The notes under the pieces are model-generated. The model ran no database searches and was not told the DNA's origin. It saw nothing but the letters and a program-made list of their open reading frames with translations. This document shows, in pieces, positions 1-7,734 of a DNA stretch of 64,000 nucleotides. Origin of the DNA: Chryseobacterium rhizosphaerae (lineage in GTDB: Bacteria; Bacteroidota; Bacteroidia; Flavobacteriales; Weeksellaceae); contig NZ_QNUF01000018.1 of NCBI RefSeq assembly GCF_003385455.1, positions 35,157 through 99,156 of the forward strand, given 5' to 3'. Both the position numbers and the translations under genes were made by a program. The number at the start of each line of letters is the position of its first letter. Within the stretch, counting starts at the first letter, position 1.

Positions 1-153
1 CTTTTCACGGATATAGCTCAGATTCCACAGATCAAAAGCGTCCCATCGGCTGGCAAAATTTTTAATCAAAAGAGGCTTTTGTTTTTTAAAATAATTCTTT
101 TGAAAATCTTCTTTGCTGATATCGTTCACTACATCTACGTTTTCGAGGATCAT
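1..153 (-). CDS. Cupin-like (JmjC-type) domain protein, N-terminal part only
   Basis: The minus-strand frame opens with an ATG at 153-151 and stays open to the window edge (51 codons), so the rest of the gene lies outside. The visible N-terminus reads MILENVDVVNDIS..., followed by a segment with KPLLIKNFASRW and WNLSYI. This pattern (a 'P-L/V-L-I-K' strand, then W-A/D-A-x-x-L-W-x-L-x-Y) is typical of the start of cupin_8/JmjC-like 2-oxoglutarate oxygenase-fold proteins of Bacteroidota. The iron-binding residues would lie beyond the edge, so activity cannot be judged. It is transcribed away from the bestrophin-like gene. The family assignment is by eye from about 50 residues. Confidence 0.6.
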   Translation of the reverse strand, partial: MILENVDVVNDISKEDFQKNYFKKQKPLLIKNFASRWDAFDLWNLSYIREK

Positions 154-336
154 TATTTTGGTATTTTGTGCGAAATAAAAATAGTGATTTTTTGAAAACT
201 GCGGAAATATTACAGCAAAGAAAAGAAGGCAAAGGACAAAAGAGCGGAAAGATCAAAAACGCTAACTTATACTTTACAGGTCCCCGTATATGAACACTAA
301 ATGAAAAAAAATTATATTTGTAGTACAAGCGAATTT

Positions 337-1215
337 ATGAGAGCCTATAATACCAAACATTTCCTTAAAATCCTTTTCAGTTTACACAAAAGTGATACTT
401 TAAAAATACTTTTCCCAAGTATGATTCTTATAGGATTATATTCCTGGGGGATTCAATATTTAGAGGTGGAATATTTTCACCTGACTTCAAAATCAGGGAT
501 CAGTAATGTAGGGATGATCCATTCTTTACTGGGGTTTGTATTATCGCTCTTATTGGTATTCAGGACAAATACAGCCTATGACAGATGGTGGGAAGGAAGA
601 AAATTATGGGGAAAGCTCGTCAATGATTCCAGAAATTTTGCCATAAAAATAAATACAATTCTTGCTGATAACCGTCAGGATGCCGAGCAAATTGCGAGGT
701 ATTTAAAATACTTCCCTCACTTTTTGGCCAAACACCTTTCCAAAGAATCTACAAGGCTGGCTTTGGATGAGGATTATTCTGAGATTGAACAATCATTAAA
801 AAACCATGGGCCAAGCGAAATTGTTATTCTTTTAAGCCATAAGCTGAATCAATTAAAAAAAGAAGGTAAAGTTTCAGAGGTTGAAATGCTTTATCTGGAC
901 ACTCAGCTATCTGGTTTTCTGGATGTATGCGGAGGTTGCGAAAGAATTAAAAATACCCCTATCCCCTATTCTTATTCCTCTTTTATTAAGAAGTTTATTA
1001 TTCTGTATGTCTTTGCTCTGCCTATTGCTTACGTCATTACTATCGGGTTGTTTATGATTCCGCTTACGGTCTTTGTATATTATGTACTGATGAGTTTAGA
1101 GCTTATCGCAGAAGAAATTGAAGATCCTTTTAATAATGATGAAAATGACATTCCTATGGAAATGCTAGCTCAGAATATTGAAAAAAATGTTCATCAGATT
1201 ATGGGTAAAAAATAA
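337..1215 (+). CDS. Bestrophin-like (UPF0187 family) membrane channel protein
   Basis: Predicted 292-residue inner-membrane protein of the bacterial bestrophin family, pentameric anion or cation channels. Visible features are an early hydrophobic helix (FPSMILIGLYSWGIQYL), a second helix (GFVLSLLLVFRTNTAYDRW) carrying the signature FRTNxAYDRWWEGRKLWG, a helical cytoplasmic middle, a P-I-P-Y-S-Y stretch, and C-terminal hydrophobic helices ending before a conserved EEIEDPF motif. The frame is open from an ATG at 301, but a TATATTTG promoter-like -7 element lies inside that extension (about 313-320). MRAYNTKHF at 337 also matches how the family usually begins, so I prefer the start at 337. The gene ends in a terminator shared with the convergent gene. 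Confidence 0.85.
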   Translation: MRAYNTKHFLKILFSLHKSDTLKILFPSMILIGLYSWGIQYLEVEYFHLTSKSGISNVGMIHSLLGFVLSLLLVFRTNTAYDRWWEGRKLWGKLVNDSRNFAIKINTILADNRQDAEQIARYLKYFPHFLAKHLSKESTRLALDEDYSEIEQSLKNHGPSEIVILLSHKLNQLKKEGKVSEVEMLYLDTQLSGFLDVCGGCERIKNTPIPYSYSSFIKKFIILYVFALPIAYVITIGLFMIPLTVFVYYVLMSLELIAEEIEDPFNNDENDIPMEMLAQNIEKNVHQIMGKK

Positions 1216-1244
1216 GAAATCAACCTTTTAAAGGCTGATTTCTT
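1214..1244. terminator. Bidirectional intrinsic terminator between convergent genes
   Basis: The stem AAGAAATCA (1214-1222) pairs with TGATTTCTT (1236-1244), and CCTT/AAGG continues the stem around a 3-nt loop. The hairpin includes the stop codons of both flanking convergent genes (1213-1215 plus strand, 1228-1230 minus strand), so a single structure can end both transcripts. Confidence 0.7.
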
Positions 1245-1827
1245 TAAGTTCTCCGTCTTGTTTGATTTCTACAAATTTACTTTCCCTGTTCCCGGCTGAA
1301 TAGCCATAAAAGAAAGTCTGATAAATAGGTGTAGAATATAAATAGCCTCCATATCCGTTATAAGCATCCGAAGTTCCGGTCTGCTGCTGGTAACTTGCTG
1401 TTGCGGTAAAATTAACAATCGTTTCCAGATAATATTTCCCGGGCTTTAATTTTTCGAATTTAAAACGTCCGTAGTCATCAGTTAAAGCTTCAAGCTTATA
1501 TTTAAAAGCATCTTCGGACATATAAACGGTAGTTTTTTTATTCTCATACTTTTTTCTCATATTATAAAACTCTTCAAAATAAGGAGTTACCGGAAAAAGC
1601 ATTACAACAGTTCCTTTGGGGGCATAGTGCTTCTGGCCAAGCAGCGGCTTGATTCCCCAGTTGTTTTTTTGTTTCGTAGAAGCGACTCCTTCAATAGTAG
1701 AATTCCCAAAAGAAAGCATCTCCCTGGCCATCTTTTTGTCAAAAAAAGCCTGCGGATAATATGTGTTCTGAGCTTTTGAATACATGAAGGCAAGCATCAG
1801 TGTGAATAAAGTGAGTAATTTTTTCAT
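1228..1827 (-). CDS. Secreted protein with carboxypeptidase-regulatory-like fold segment
   Basis: Predicted 199-residue exported protein of unknown function. MKKLLTLFTLMLAFMYSKAQ is a typical flavobacterial Sec signal peptide ending at an A-Q junction. That is why the start at 1827 is preferred over the in-frame ATG six codons upstream (1845), which would bury the signal. Residues about 105-135 (LTDDYGRFKFEKLKPGKYYLETI) match the 'G-x-F-x-F-x-x-L-x-P-G-x-Y-x-L' pattern of carboxypeptidase-regulatory/SdrD-B-like beta-sandwich domains used in envelope proteins. A Tyr/Gly/Gln-rich segment follows. It is a single-gene unit, divergent from the MORN-type gene at 1883. Confidence 0.65.
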   Translation of the reverse strand: MKKLLTLFTLMLAFMYSKAQNTYYPQAFFDKKMAREMLSFGNSTIEGVASTKQKNNWGIKPLLGQKHYAPKGTVVMLFPVTPYFEEFYNMRKKYENKKTTVYMSEDAFKYKLEALTDDYGRFKFEKLKPGKYYLETIVNFTATASYQQQTGTSDAYNGYGGYLYSTPIYQTFFYGYSAGNRESKFVEIKQDGELKEISL

Positions 1828-1882
1828 TGTTAATTTTTGAATCAAATATAACTATTTTACTATTTTTGAAATAAAAATAGCT

Positions 1883-2503
1883 ATGAAATACTTTTTTATA
1901 TTATTTTTCTCCACGTCCGTTGCTGTTTTGGCTCAGAAACCCTGCGGATATAAAGACGGATTACAGGAAGGAAGCTGTAAGGAATTCTATGAGAACGGAC
2001 AGGTAAAAAATGTGGTGGAATGGAAAAAAGGAAAAATGGAAGGGGATGCTGTTTTTTACTATGACAATGGAAAAATACAAACCAAAGGACAATATAAAAA
2101 AGGCTTCAAGGTAAAAGAATGGTCTTATTATGGTAAAGATGGTATTCTGACCTCTCAGGAAGTTTTTACCAACGGAGACAAAAATATATATGACAACAGC
2201 TTTACAGGTACTTTTTACTATCCCTCAGGAAAAGTAGAAGAAATCTCCCATTATAAATTTGCAAAGTTGCATGGAGAAACCAGGGTGTTTCATGAAGATG
2301 GAAAATCCATAAAGCAAATCGGATATTATGACAATGGTCTTGCTACCGGAAAATGGAAAACATTCTATCCGTCCGGAAAATTAGAGCGGGAAACAGAATT
2401 AGCCAACGATAAACGTAATGGCAACAGAATTTATTACCGTGAAGACGGAAGTATTGAAAAAACAGAGGTCTACAAAGACGGAAAATTAATCTCAACAAAA
2501 TAA
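1883..2503 (+). CDS. MORN-variant repeat secreted protein (YwqK-like)
   Basis: A 206-residue protein with a signal peptide (MKYFFILFFSTSVAVLAQ) followed by about seven degenerate 23-24-residue repeats of the form G-x-x-K-x-Y-Y-x-x-G-K. Examples are CKEFYENGQVKN, AVFYYDNGKIQT, TFYYPSGKVEE and TFYPSGKLERE. These are MORN-variant (YwqK-type) repeats, often annotated as a 'toxin-antitoxin system YwqK family antitoxin'. That label is not justified here, because no toxin gene is adjacent and the protein is exported. The role is unknown, probably an extracytoplasmic beta-sheet scaffold. The methyltransferase gene begins only five bases downstream, so the two are probably co-transcribed. Confidence 0.8.
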   Translation: MKYFFILFFSTSVAVLAQKPCGYKDGLQEGSCKEFYENGQVKNVVEWKKGKMEGDAVFYYDNGKIQTKGQYKKGFKVKEWSYYGKDGILTSQEVFTNGDKNIYDNSFTGTFYYPSGKVEEISHYKFAKLHGETRVFHEDGKSIKQIGYYDNGLATGKWKTFYPSGKLERETELANDKRNGNRIYYREDGSIEKTEVYKDGKLISTK

Positions 2504-2508
2504 TACAA

Positions 2509-3039
2509 TTGGTACAGAAACTAAAGCTGGAAGAACTTAACAGAATAGATGTTGAAACATTTAAAAGAGTAGAGAAGATTCCATTAGTCATCATTCTAGA
2601 TAATCTTAGAAGCATGCACAATGTAGGGGCAACATTCAGAACGGCAGATGCTTTTTTAATTGAAAAAATTATTCTTTGTGGAATCACTCCGCAACCGCCA
2701 CATCGTGAGATTCATAAAGCAGCGTTAGGTGCTACGGAAAGTGTAGACTGGGCACATGAAAAAGATATCAATGCAGCTATTGCTGATTTGAAAAGCAAAG
2801 ATTACGAAATTATAGGGATTGAACAGACCACCAACAGTCAGATTATTACAGATTTCACGATTGACAGATCAAAAAAATACGCCCTGATTTTAGGAAATGA
2901 AGTAGAGGGAATCAGTGATGAAGCATTACCCAATATTGATGTATTCCTGGAAATTCCACAGCTTGGAACAAAACATTCTCTGAATGTAAGTGTATGTGGC
3001 GGAATTGTCATGTGGGAATTTGCGAAAGCCGTAAAATAA
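2509..3039 (+). CDS. SpoU/TrmH-family RNA 2'-O-methyltransferase
   Basis: A 176-residue SPOUT-class S-adenosylmethionine-dependent RNA ribose methyltransferase. The three SpoU motifs are present in order: motif 1 LDNLRSMHNVGATFRTADAF (about residues 30-50, with the catalytic N and R), motif 2 ILGNEVEGIS (about 126-136) and motif 3 IPQLGTKHSLNVSVCGGI (about 148-165). The trefoil-knot SAM loop is therefore intact. Whether the substrate is tRNA or rRNA cannot be decided from sequence. The start is the TTG at 2509: the next in-frame ATG would delete motif 1. It lies five bases after the MORN-repeat gene and is followed by a weak hairpin. Confidence 0.9.
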   Translation: MVQKLKLEELNRIDVETFKRVEKIPLVIILDNLRSMHNVGATFRTADAFLIEKIILCGITPQPPHREIHKAALGATESVDWAHEKDINAAIADLKSKDYEIIGIEQTTNSQIITDFTIDRSKKYALILGNEVEGISDEALPNIDVFLEIPQLGTKHSLNVSVCGGIVMWEFAKAVK

Positions 3040-3041
3040 AA

Positions 3042-3075
3042 AAACTGCATATGTCATTAATAGACAGTGCAGTTT
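3042..3075 (+). terminator. Possible terminator hairpin after the methyltransferase gene
   Basis: AAACTGCA (3042-3049) and TGCAGTTT (3068-3075) form a perfect 8-bp stem around an 18-nt loop just after the stop codon. No U-tract follows, so this is only a weak terminator candidate. The rest of the gap to 3226 is A/T-rich with long T runs and no gene. Confidence 0.4.
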
Positions 3076-3226
3076 GAAATAAATCTAATAAAAAGTAAAA
3101 ATGAAAGGCGACAAAGGTACTTTTTTTTTCGGTACGAACAAATTTTGAGGTCATTTTTTTTGTTTGATCTCAAAAAAAGTCGCGTTTTCAGAAAAAGTTT
3201 CATTTAATTTTTTATAAATTAGCACA

Positions 3227-3880
3227 ATGTTTATCAAGGACTATATCTCAAAAGACTTCCCATGTTTTAGCTTATCTGACTCAATAGAGTCAGCAAGGAA
3301 TATGTTAGAAGATTTTGGATATTCCCACATTTTCATTAAAAAATCCCACCATTTTTATGGGGCCATTGCCAAAGACTTCCTTTATGAGGAAGATGGAGGT
3401 ACACTGAAGGATCTTGAACACCAGCTTGAGCGGTTTGCCATTCTGGAAGACAGCAATGTCATGGACAGCATCCGTCTGTTTTATACTTTCAGTTCTAACG
3501 TGATCCCGGTAATCAATAAGAATGAAAAATATTTAGGGTATATTACCTGTGAAGATGTTTTTCAGGATCTTTCCCGATATCCTTTATTTTCAGAAACAGG
3601 GGCTATTCTTACCATAGAAACTCCTGCCAGAAAGTATTCGATGACGGAGATCGCCAATATTATTGAAAGCAATAATTCAAAATTTTATGGGGGATTTATA
3701 AGTTTTATGTCTGATGAAGTTATTCACATCACCATAAAGATCAGTAATGAAAACCTGGCCTCGATAGATTCAACTTTTGACCGGTATGATTACAGAATTG
3801 TTGAAAAATATTATTCTGATGAGAAATCCGATCTGTTTAAAGACCGATTTGGTTTTTTTCAAAAATTCATAGAAATATAA
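3227..3880 (+). CDS. CBS-domain protein
   Basis: A 217-residue cytoplasmic protein with a pair of CBS motifs in its N-terminal half. The first reads IKDYISKDFPCFSLSDSIESARNMLEDFGYSHIFI, the second SNVMDSIRLFYTFSSNVIPVINKNEKYLGYITCEDVF, the usual 'V-P-V-V-D-x-x-x-x-x-G-Y-I-T' form. CBS pairs bind adenosyl ligands such as AMP, ATP or SAM. The C-terminal 85 residues (IETPARKYSMTEIANIIESNN) look like an ACT-like regulatory segment. The gene ends one base before nadK starts and is probably co-transcribed with it. In Flavobacteriia a CBS gene next to NAD kinase is a common arrangement, so a link to NAD(P) pool sensing is an inference from position. Confidence 0.85.
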   Translation: MFIKDYISKDFPCFSLSDSIESARNMLEDFGYSHIFIKKSHHFYGAIAKDFLYEEDGGTLKDLEHQLERFAILEDSNVMDSIRLFYTFSSNVIPVINKNEKYLGYITCEDVFQDLSRYPLFSETGAILTIETPARKYSMTEIANIIESNNSKFYGGFISFMSDEVIHITIKISNENLASIDSTFDRYDYRIVEKYYSDEKSDLFKDRFGFFQKFIEI

Positions 3881-3881
3881 C

Positions 3882-4748
3882 ATGAAGGCAGCTATATATT
3901 CTCAGAAAAAAGATCTTGATACTTTTTTATACTTAAGCAAGTTTATCTCTGAGCTTGAAAGCAGGGGTGTAAAATCCGTTCTGTATGATGAAATGGCTGA
4001 AGCGCTTCAATTTTCGAAAATTTTCGAGACTTTTAACAATAAGCAGGATCTTGTGGATAAAGAAGTGGATCTTTTCTTCACTTTTGGTGGAGATGGGACC
4101 ATTGTTAATTCTTTAACCTTTATTGAAGATCTTGAGATCCCTGTCGTAGGTGTCAATACCGGAAGACTAGGATTTTTAGCTTTTTTCACCAAAGAAGAAG
4201 CATTCAAAGAATTAGATTCTATCTTAAGAGGAGATGTAAAAACAAGCCGCCGTTCTGTGATAGAAGTGGTTTCTCCAAAGCTGGAAGGATCTTTTCCTTA
4301 TGCACTCAATGATGTTACCGTTTCCAGGAAAGAAACAACATCAATGATTACTGTAGATTCATTCATCAACAATGAATTTCTGAATGTATTTTGGGGAGAT
4401 GGTGTGATTATTTCAACACCCACCGGCTCTACGGCCTATTCACTAAGCTGTGGCGGACCTATTATTTCTCCCAACAACGAAAACTTCGTCATCACTCCCA
4501 TCGCTCCTCACAACCTGAATGTGAGGCCGTTAGTGGTTAATGATAAAGTAGAAATAAAATTCAAAGTAGAAAGCCGCGTACCCCAATATTCTCTTTCCTT
4601 AGATTCCAGGTTAATACATATTGAAACAGATAAGGAAATCATCATCAGGAAGGCAAGTTTTCAGCTTCTTCTGGTACAGCCGAATAATTTAAGTTTCTAC
4701 GAAACCATTCGCCAGAAGCTACTTTGGGGAAGAGACAAAAGAAATTAG
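3882..4748 (+). CDS. nadK: NAD kinase
   Basis: A 288-residue cytoplasmic ATP:NAD 2'-phosphotransferase that makes NADP. The diagnostic motifs are visible: FTFGGDGT (about residues 66-73; the GGDGT loop includes the catalytic Asp), GVNTGRLGFLA (about 89-99), the conserved NDV of LNDVTVSRKE, and WGDGVIISTPTGSTAYSLSCGGPI (about 170-193), which binds the nicotinamide nucleotide. The length matches bacterial NadK. It follows the CBS gene by one base and precedes fbaA, from which it is separated by a possible TACCTTTA -7 element at 4767-4774. Confidence 0.95.
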   Translation: MKAAIYSQKKDLDTFLYLSKFISELESRGVKSVLYDEMAEALQFSKIFETFNNKQDLVDKEVDLFFTFGGDGTIVNSLTFIEDLEIPVVGVNTGRLGFLAFFTKEEAFKELDSILRGDVKTSRRSVIEVVSPKLEGSFPYALNDVTVSRKETTSMITVDSFINNEFLNVFWGDGVIISTPTGSTAYSLSCGGPIISPNNENFVITPIAPHNLNVRPLVVNDKVEIKFKVESRVPQYSLSLDSRLIHIETDKEIIIRKASFQLLLVQPNNLSFYETIRQKLLWGRDKRN

Positions 4749-4819
4749 TCATTTCCTAAAAATGATTACCTTTACAGGAATAAAAAAACACCTAATAAAT
4801 TTATAATAAAAAGTAAAAC

Positions 4820-5890
4820 ATGAGCAGAATTTTTCCGGCAGGAGTTGCCACAGGTCAGTTAGTTACTGATATTTTTCAGTATGCTAAAGAAAACAAATTT
4901 GCATTACCTGCAGTCAATGTAATTGGATCAAGCAACGTAAACGCTACTATGGAAACAGCAGCAAAATTAAATGCTCCTGTAATTATCCAGTTTTCAAATG
5001 GCGGAGCTGCTTTCAATGCAGGAAAAGGATTAAACAATGACGGACAAAAGTCTGCAGTCTTAGGAGCTATCGCAGGAGCAAAACATATTCATACTCTTGC
5101 AGAAGCTTACGGAGCAACAGTAATTTTACACACAGACCACTGTGCAAAGAAATTACTTCCTTGGATCGACGGATTAATGGATGCTAACGAAGAATTCTTC
5201 AAGCAGACAGGAAAATCTCTTTACTCTTCTCACATGCTGGATCTTTCTGAAGAATCCTTAGAAGAAAACCTTCACATCTCAGCTGAATATTTCGAAAGAA
5301 TGGCTAAACTTCAGATGACTCTTGAGGTAGAAATCGGAGTGACAGGAGGAGAAGAAGACGGTGTTGACAATTCAGACGTTGATAACTCTAAATTATATAC
5401 TCAACCGGAAGATGTAGCCTATACGTATGAAAAACTAAAAGCTATTTCTGACAACTTTACAATTGCTGCGGCATTTGGTAACGTACACGGAGTTTACAAG
5501 CCTGGAAACGTAGTTCTTACACCAAAAATCCTTGACAATTCTCAGAAATATGTTCAGGAAAAATTCGGAACTGCTGCCAAGCCAATCAACTTTGTATTCC
5601 ACGGAGGTTCAGGATCTACTTTAGAAGAGATCAGAGAAGCGATCGACTATGGAGTAATCAAAATGAATATCGATACTGACCTTCAGTTTGCTTATACAGA
5701 AGGAGTAAGAGATTATATGGTAAACAATATTGATTATTTAAGAGCTCAAATCGGAAACCCTGAAGGAGAGGAAAAACCTAACAAGAAATTCTATGACCCA
5801 AGAGTTTGGGTAAGAAAAGGTGAGGATACATTCTCTACAAGACTGGTGAAAGCATTTGAAGATTTAAATAACGTAAATACTTTAAAATAA
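4820..5890 (+). CDS. fbaA: Class II fructose-bisphosphate aldolase
   Basis: A 356-residue zinc-dependent aldolase that cleaves fructose 1,6-bisphosphate to dihydroxyacetone phosphate and glyceraldehyde 3-phosphate in glycolysis, and runs the reverse reaction in gluconeogenesis. Class IIA features are HTDHCAKKLLPW (catalytic Asp and zinc-ligand His, about residues 108-119), EVEIGVTGGEEDGVDN (about 174-189), FGNVHGVYKPGNV (zinc His) and FHGGSGSTLEEI followed by KMNIDTDLQFA (phosphate-binding loop). It lies just upstream of accD but is separated from it by a long inverted repeat. Codon choice is clean and strongly biased, as expected for a highly expressed gene. Confidence 0.97.
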   Translation: MSRIFPAGVATGQLVTDIFQYAKENKFALPAVNVIGSSNVNATMETAAKLNAPVIIQFSNGGAAFNAGKGLNNDGQKSAVLGAIAGAKHIHTLAEAYGATVILHTDHCAKKLLPWIDGLMDANEEFFKQTGKSLYSSHMLDLSEESLEENLHISAEYFERMAKLQMTLEVEIGVTGGEEDGVDNSDVDNSKLYTQPEDVAYTYEKLKAISDNFTIAAAFGNVHGVYKPGNVVLTPKILDNSQKYVQEKFGTAAKPINFVFHGGSGSTLEEIREAIDYGVIKMNIDTDLQFAYTEGVRDYMVNNIDYLRAQIGNPEGEEKPNKKFYDPRVWVRKGEDTFSTRLVKAFEDLNNVNTLK

Positions 5891-5901
5891 ATTTGTAAAA
5901 A

Positions 5902-5955
5902 GTAAAATGTATAAAATACAGGGCAATTCTAACACTCTGTTTTTATACATTTTAC
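5902..5955. repeat. 15-bp perfect inverted repeat between fbaA and accD
   Basis: GTAAAATGTATAAAA (5902-5916) is an exact reverse complement of 5941-5955, with a 24-nt loop between. The right arm runs into further short TACATT/ATACAT steps up to about 5972. It could act as an RNA stem after the fbaA stop codon (terminator-like or processing site), or it could be a remnant of the 'TACATT'-type intergenic repeat. It lacks GC pairs and a U-tract. Confidence 0.6.
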
Positions 5956-5986
5956 ATTATACATCGTACATTAATACAAATAAAAA

Positions 5987-6841
5987 ATGGCATTCGACTG
6001 GTTTAAAAGAAAAGCAAAAAACATTACCACTTCTACTGATGAAAAAAAGGATGTTCCAAAAGGCCTTTGGCATCAGACTCCATCTGGAAAAGTTGTGGAA
6101 CACGATGAACTAAAGAGAAATAACTATGTTTCTCCTGAAGACGGATTTCATGTGAGAATAGGAAGTGCAGAATTTTTTGACATCCTTTTTGACGAAGGTA
6201 AATTTACCGAACTGGATGCTAATGTTGAAAGTATTGATATCTTAAACTTCAAAGATACAAAGCCTTATAAAGACCGTTTAAAAGAAGTAAGAGCGAAAAC
6301 AAAACTTACAGATTCTATCAGAAATGCTGTAGGTACTGTAAAAGGAACTGAAATGGTAGTTTCTTGTATGGATTTTGCTTTTATCGGAGGATCTTTAGGT
6401 TCTGTAATGGGTGAAAAGATCAGAAGAGCAGTAGATTACTGTATTCAGCACAAACTTCCTTATATGATCATCTGTCAGTCTGGAGGAGCAAGAATGCAGG
6501 AGGCTACTTATTCTTTGATGCAGCTGGCTAAAGTTCAGGCTAAGCTTGCTCAGCTTTCAGAAGCAGGGCTTTTATACATCGCCTACCTTTGTGACCCTAC
6601 TTTTGGAGGAATTACAGCTTCTTTCGCTATGACTGCTGATATCATCATGGCTGAACCGGGAGCTCTTATCGGATTCGCGGGACCAAGAGTTATCCGTGAA
6701 ACGATCGGAAGAGACTTACCGGAAGGATTCCAGACATCAGAATTCTTACAGGAGAAAGGATTTGTAGACTTTATTGTAAAAAGAACTGAAATTCAGGATA
6801 CTGTAGCTAAAACGGTTAATTTTTTAGCGGTAAAAGCATAG
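5987..6841 (+). CDS. accD: Acetyl-CoA carboxylase carboxyltransferase, beta subunit
   Basis: A 284-residue subunit that, with AccA, transfers the carboxyl group from biotin to acetyl-CoA in the first step of fatty acid synthesis. The crotonase-fold core is typical: [53 protein letters not shown] and [14 protein letters not shown]. The N-terminus ([13 protein letters not shown]...[20 protein letters not shown]) keeps the segment where E. coli AccD has a four-cysteine zinc finger, but all four cysteines are missing. This seems to be a lineage trait and not damage, since the region is otherwise well conserved. The start at 5987 is supported by the family's MAxxWFKRK beginning. Confidence 0.95.
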   Translation: MAFDWFKRKAKNITTSTDEKKDVPKGLWHQTPSGKVVEHDELKRNNYVSPEDGFHVRIGSAEFFDILFDEGKFTELDANVESIDILNFKDTKPYKDRLKEVRAKTKLTDSIRNAVGTVKGTEMVVSCMDFAFIGGSLGSVMGEKIRRAVDYCIQHKLPYMIICQSGGARMQEATYSLMQLAKVQAKLAQLSEAGLLYIAYLCDPTFGGITASFAMTADIIMAEPGALIGFAGPRVIRETIGRDLPEGFQTSEFLQEKGFVDFIVKRTEIQDTVAKTVNFLAVKA

Positions 6842-6862
6842 TATCTTTAACCTAAACAATAC

Positions 6863-6893
6863 AATCTCTCTCTAATTGGGGAGAGATTTTTAT
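6863..6893 (+). terminator. Intrinsic terminator after accD
   Basis: AATCTCTC (6863-6870) pairs with GAGAGATT (6881-6888) around a 10-nt loop, followed by TTTTATTT. It lies 22 bases after the accD stop and ends right before the next gene's first ATG. Confidence 0.75.
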
Positions 6894-6895
6894 TT

Positions 6896-7405
6896 ATGAG
6901 GACTTTTAAAATAATTTTTGATACCATTCGGAGTATGAGTTTTAAAAAGATTATACGTCTTTTATCGCTCGTTCTCCCCCATCCTCTTTTTGCCATATTA
7001 AGCTTTCATGCTACGGTTCAGGCTTTCACCATTGCACAGAAGAAATTCCCCGCAACAGCTTCCAACAATGGTATAGGAAATGCTTTCAGACATGCATTAT
7101 GGTGTTGTTTTATCACCTCATACTGCTGTAAGGTTTCCTCCCCTAAAAAGGCACTGGATTTTTGCAAAAGAATAACGGATATGCATGAAGAACTGTTTCC
7201 CAATAAACCCCTGGAAACAAAAATGGACCTTCATAATAACAAAATAGGAATGGATTATTTCATGGAGCTTCTGCCGGGTATTCACCGTCAGTTTTTTGAA
7301 AAGAGCTTCTTCATTGATGGGTTGGTAAAGAAAATGGACGATGCCAAAGTCCTGAAAAATCTGGATGATGATTTTTCAGGTCACCTGGTCTATCTGAAAG
7401 AGTAA
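6896..7405 (+). CDS. Conserved hypothetical protein with FRHALW motif (DUF6973-like)
   Basis: A 169-residue protein of unknown function. Near residue 60 it has GIGNAFRHALWCC, then H-E-E-L (about 101-104) and DLHNNKIGMDYF (about 113-124). This spaced set of His, Glu and Asn residues is characteristic of a bacterial family annotated as DUF6973; the motif set suggests a metal site, but no reaction is known to me. An N-terminal hydrophobic stretch (LLSLVLPHPLFAILSF) may be a membrane anchor. The ATG at 6896 directly follows the accD terminator. An alternative start is the ATG at 6935 (MSFKKIIRL), so the first 13 residues are uncertain. Cysteine content is unusually high (WCCFITSYCCK). Confidence 0.6.
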   Translation: MRTFKIIFDTIRSMSFKKIIRLLSLVLPHPLFAILSFHATVQAFTIAQKKFPATASNNGIGNAFRHALWCCFITSYCCKVSSPKKALDFCKRITDMHEELFPNKPLETKMDLHNNKIGMDYFMELLPGIHRQFFEKSFFIDGLVKKMDDAKVLKNLDDDFSGHLVYLKE

Positions 7406-7734
7406 ATTCTTCTATTCTACCTACAAAGAACCCACAGAGGATATAACCTTCCGGATATTTTTGTTCGCAAAGGCATTTCATTCAGACATATCTTTCAGTT
7501 GAAGGTCCGCCGCCCTCTGCGAGTGTAAAATTCCTCATTAGGAAACTTTGCCGGCTCTGCGTTATAATAAACCTGTATAAAACATTTACAGGACAGAAAT
7601 CAAAGATTTTCAAAACTTTAAGGGCTCTTCTCAGCTGCATGATATTTACTTTACAGAAACTTAAGTGTTTAATTATTTTGTCCCCTTTGTGGTTTAAAGT
7701 ATTTTTGATAAGTTTAAACAATTAATTACATCGG
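7406..7734. other. Non-coding gap with dispersed-repeat remnants
   Basis: These 329 bases have no credible gene. They contain CAAAGGCATTTCATTCAG (7468-7485), exactly repeated at 15402-15419, and further on CTTTGCCGGCTCTGCGTT, which resembles CTTTGTGAGCATTGCGTT at 15489-15506. A phrase ACTTAAGTGTTTAATTATTTTG...CTTTGTGGTTTAAAG follows near 7660-7700. The content looks like a decayed copy of an intergenic repeat family. Confidence 0.5.

Noticed and set aside
301..336. ATG at 301 as start of the bestrophin-like protein
   Set aside because: A TATATTTG promoter element lies inside this extension, and relatives start at MRAYNTKHF.
1883..2503. MORN protein as a toxin-antitoxin antitoxin
   Set aside because: It is exported and no toxin gene is adjacent; the antitoxin label is only a family name.
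5907..6113. 68-codon frame at the fbaA-accD junction
   Set aside because: It overlaps the inverted repeat and the start of accD in another frame; accD is clearly the real gene.
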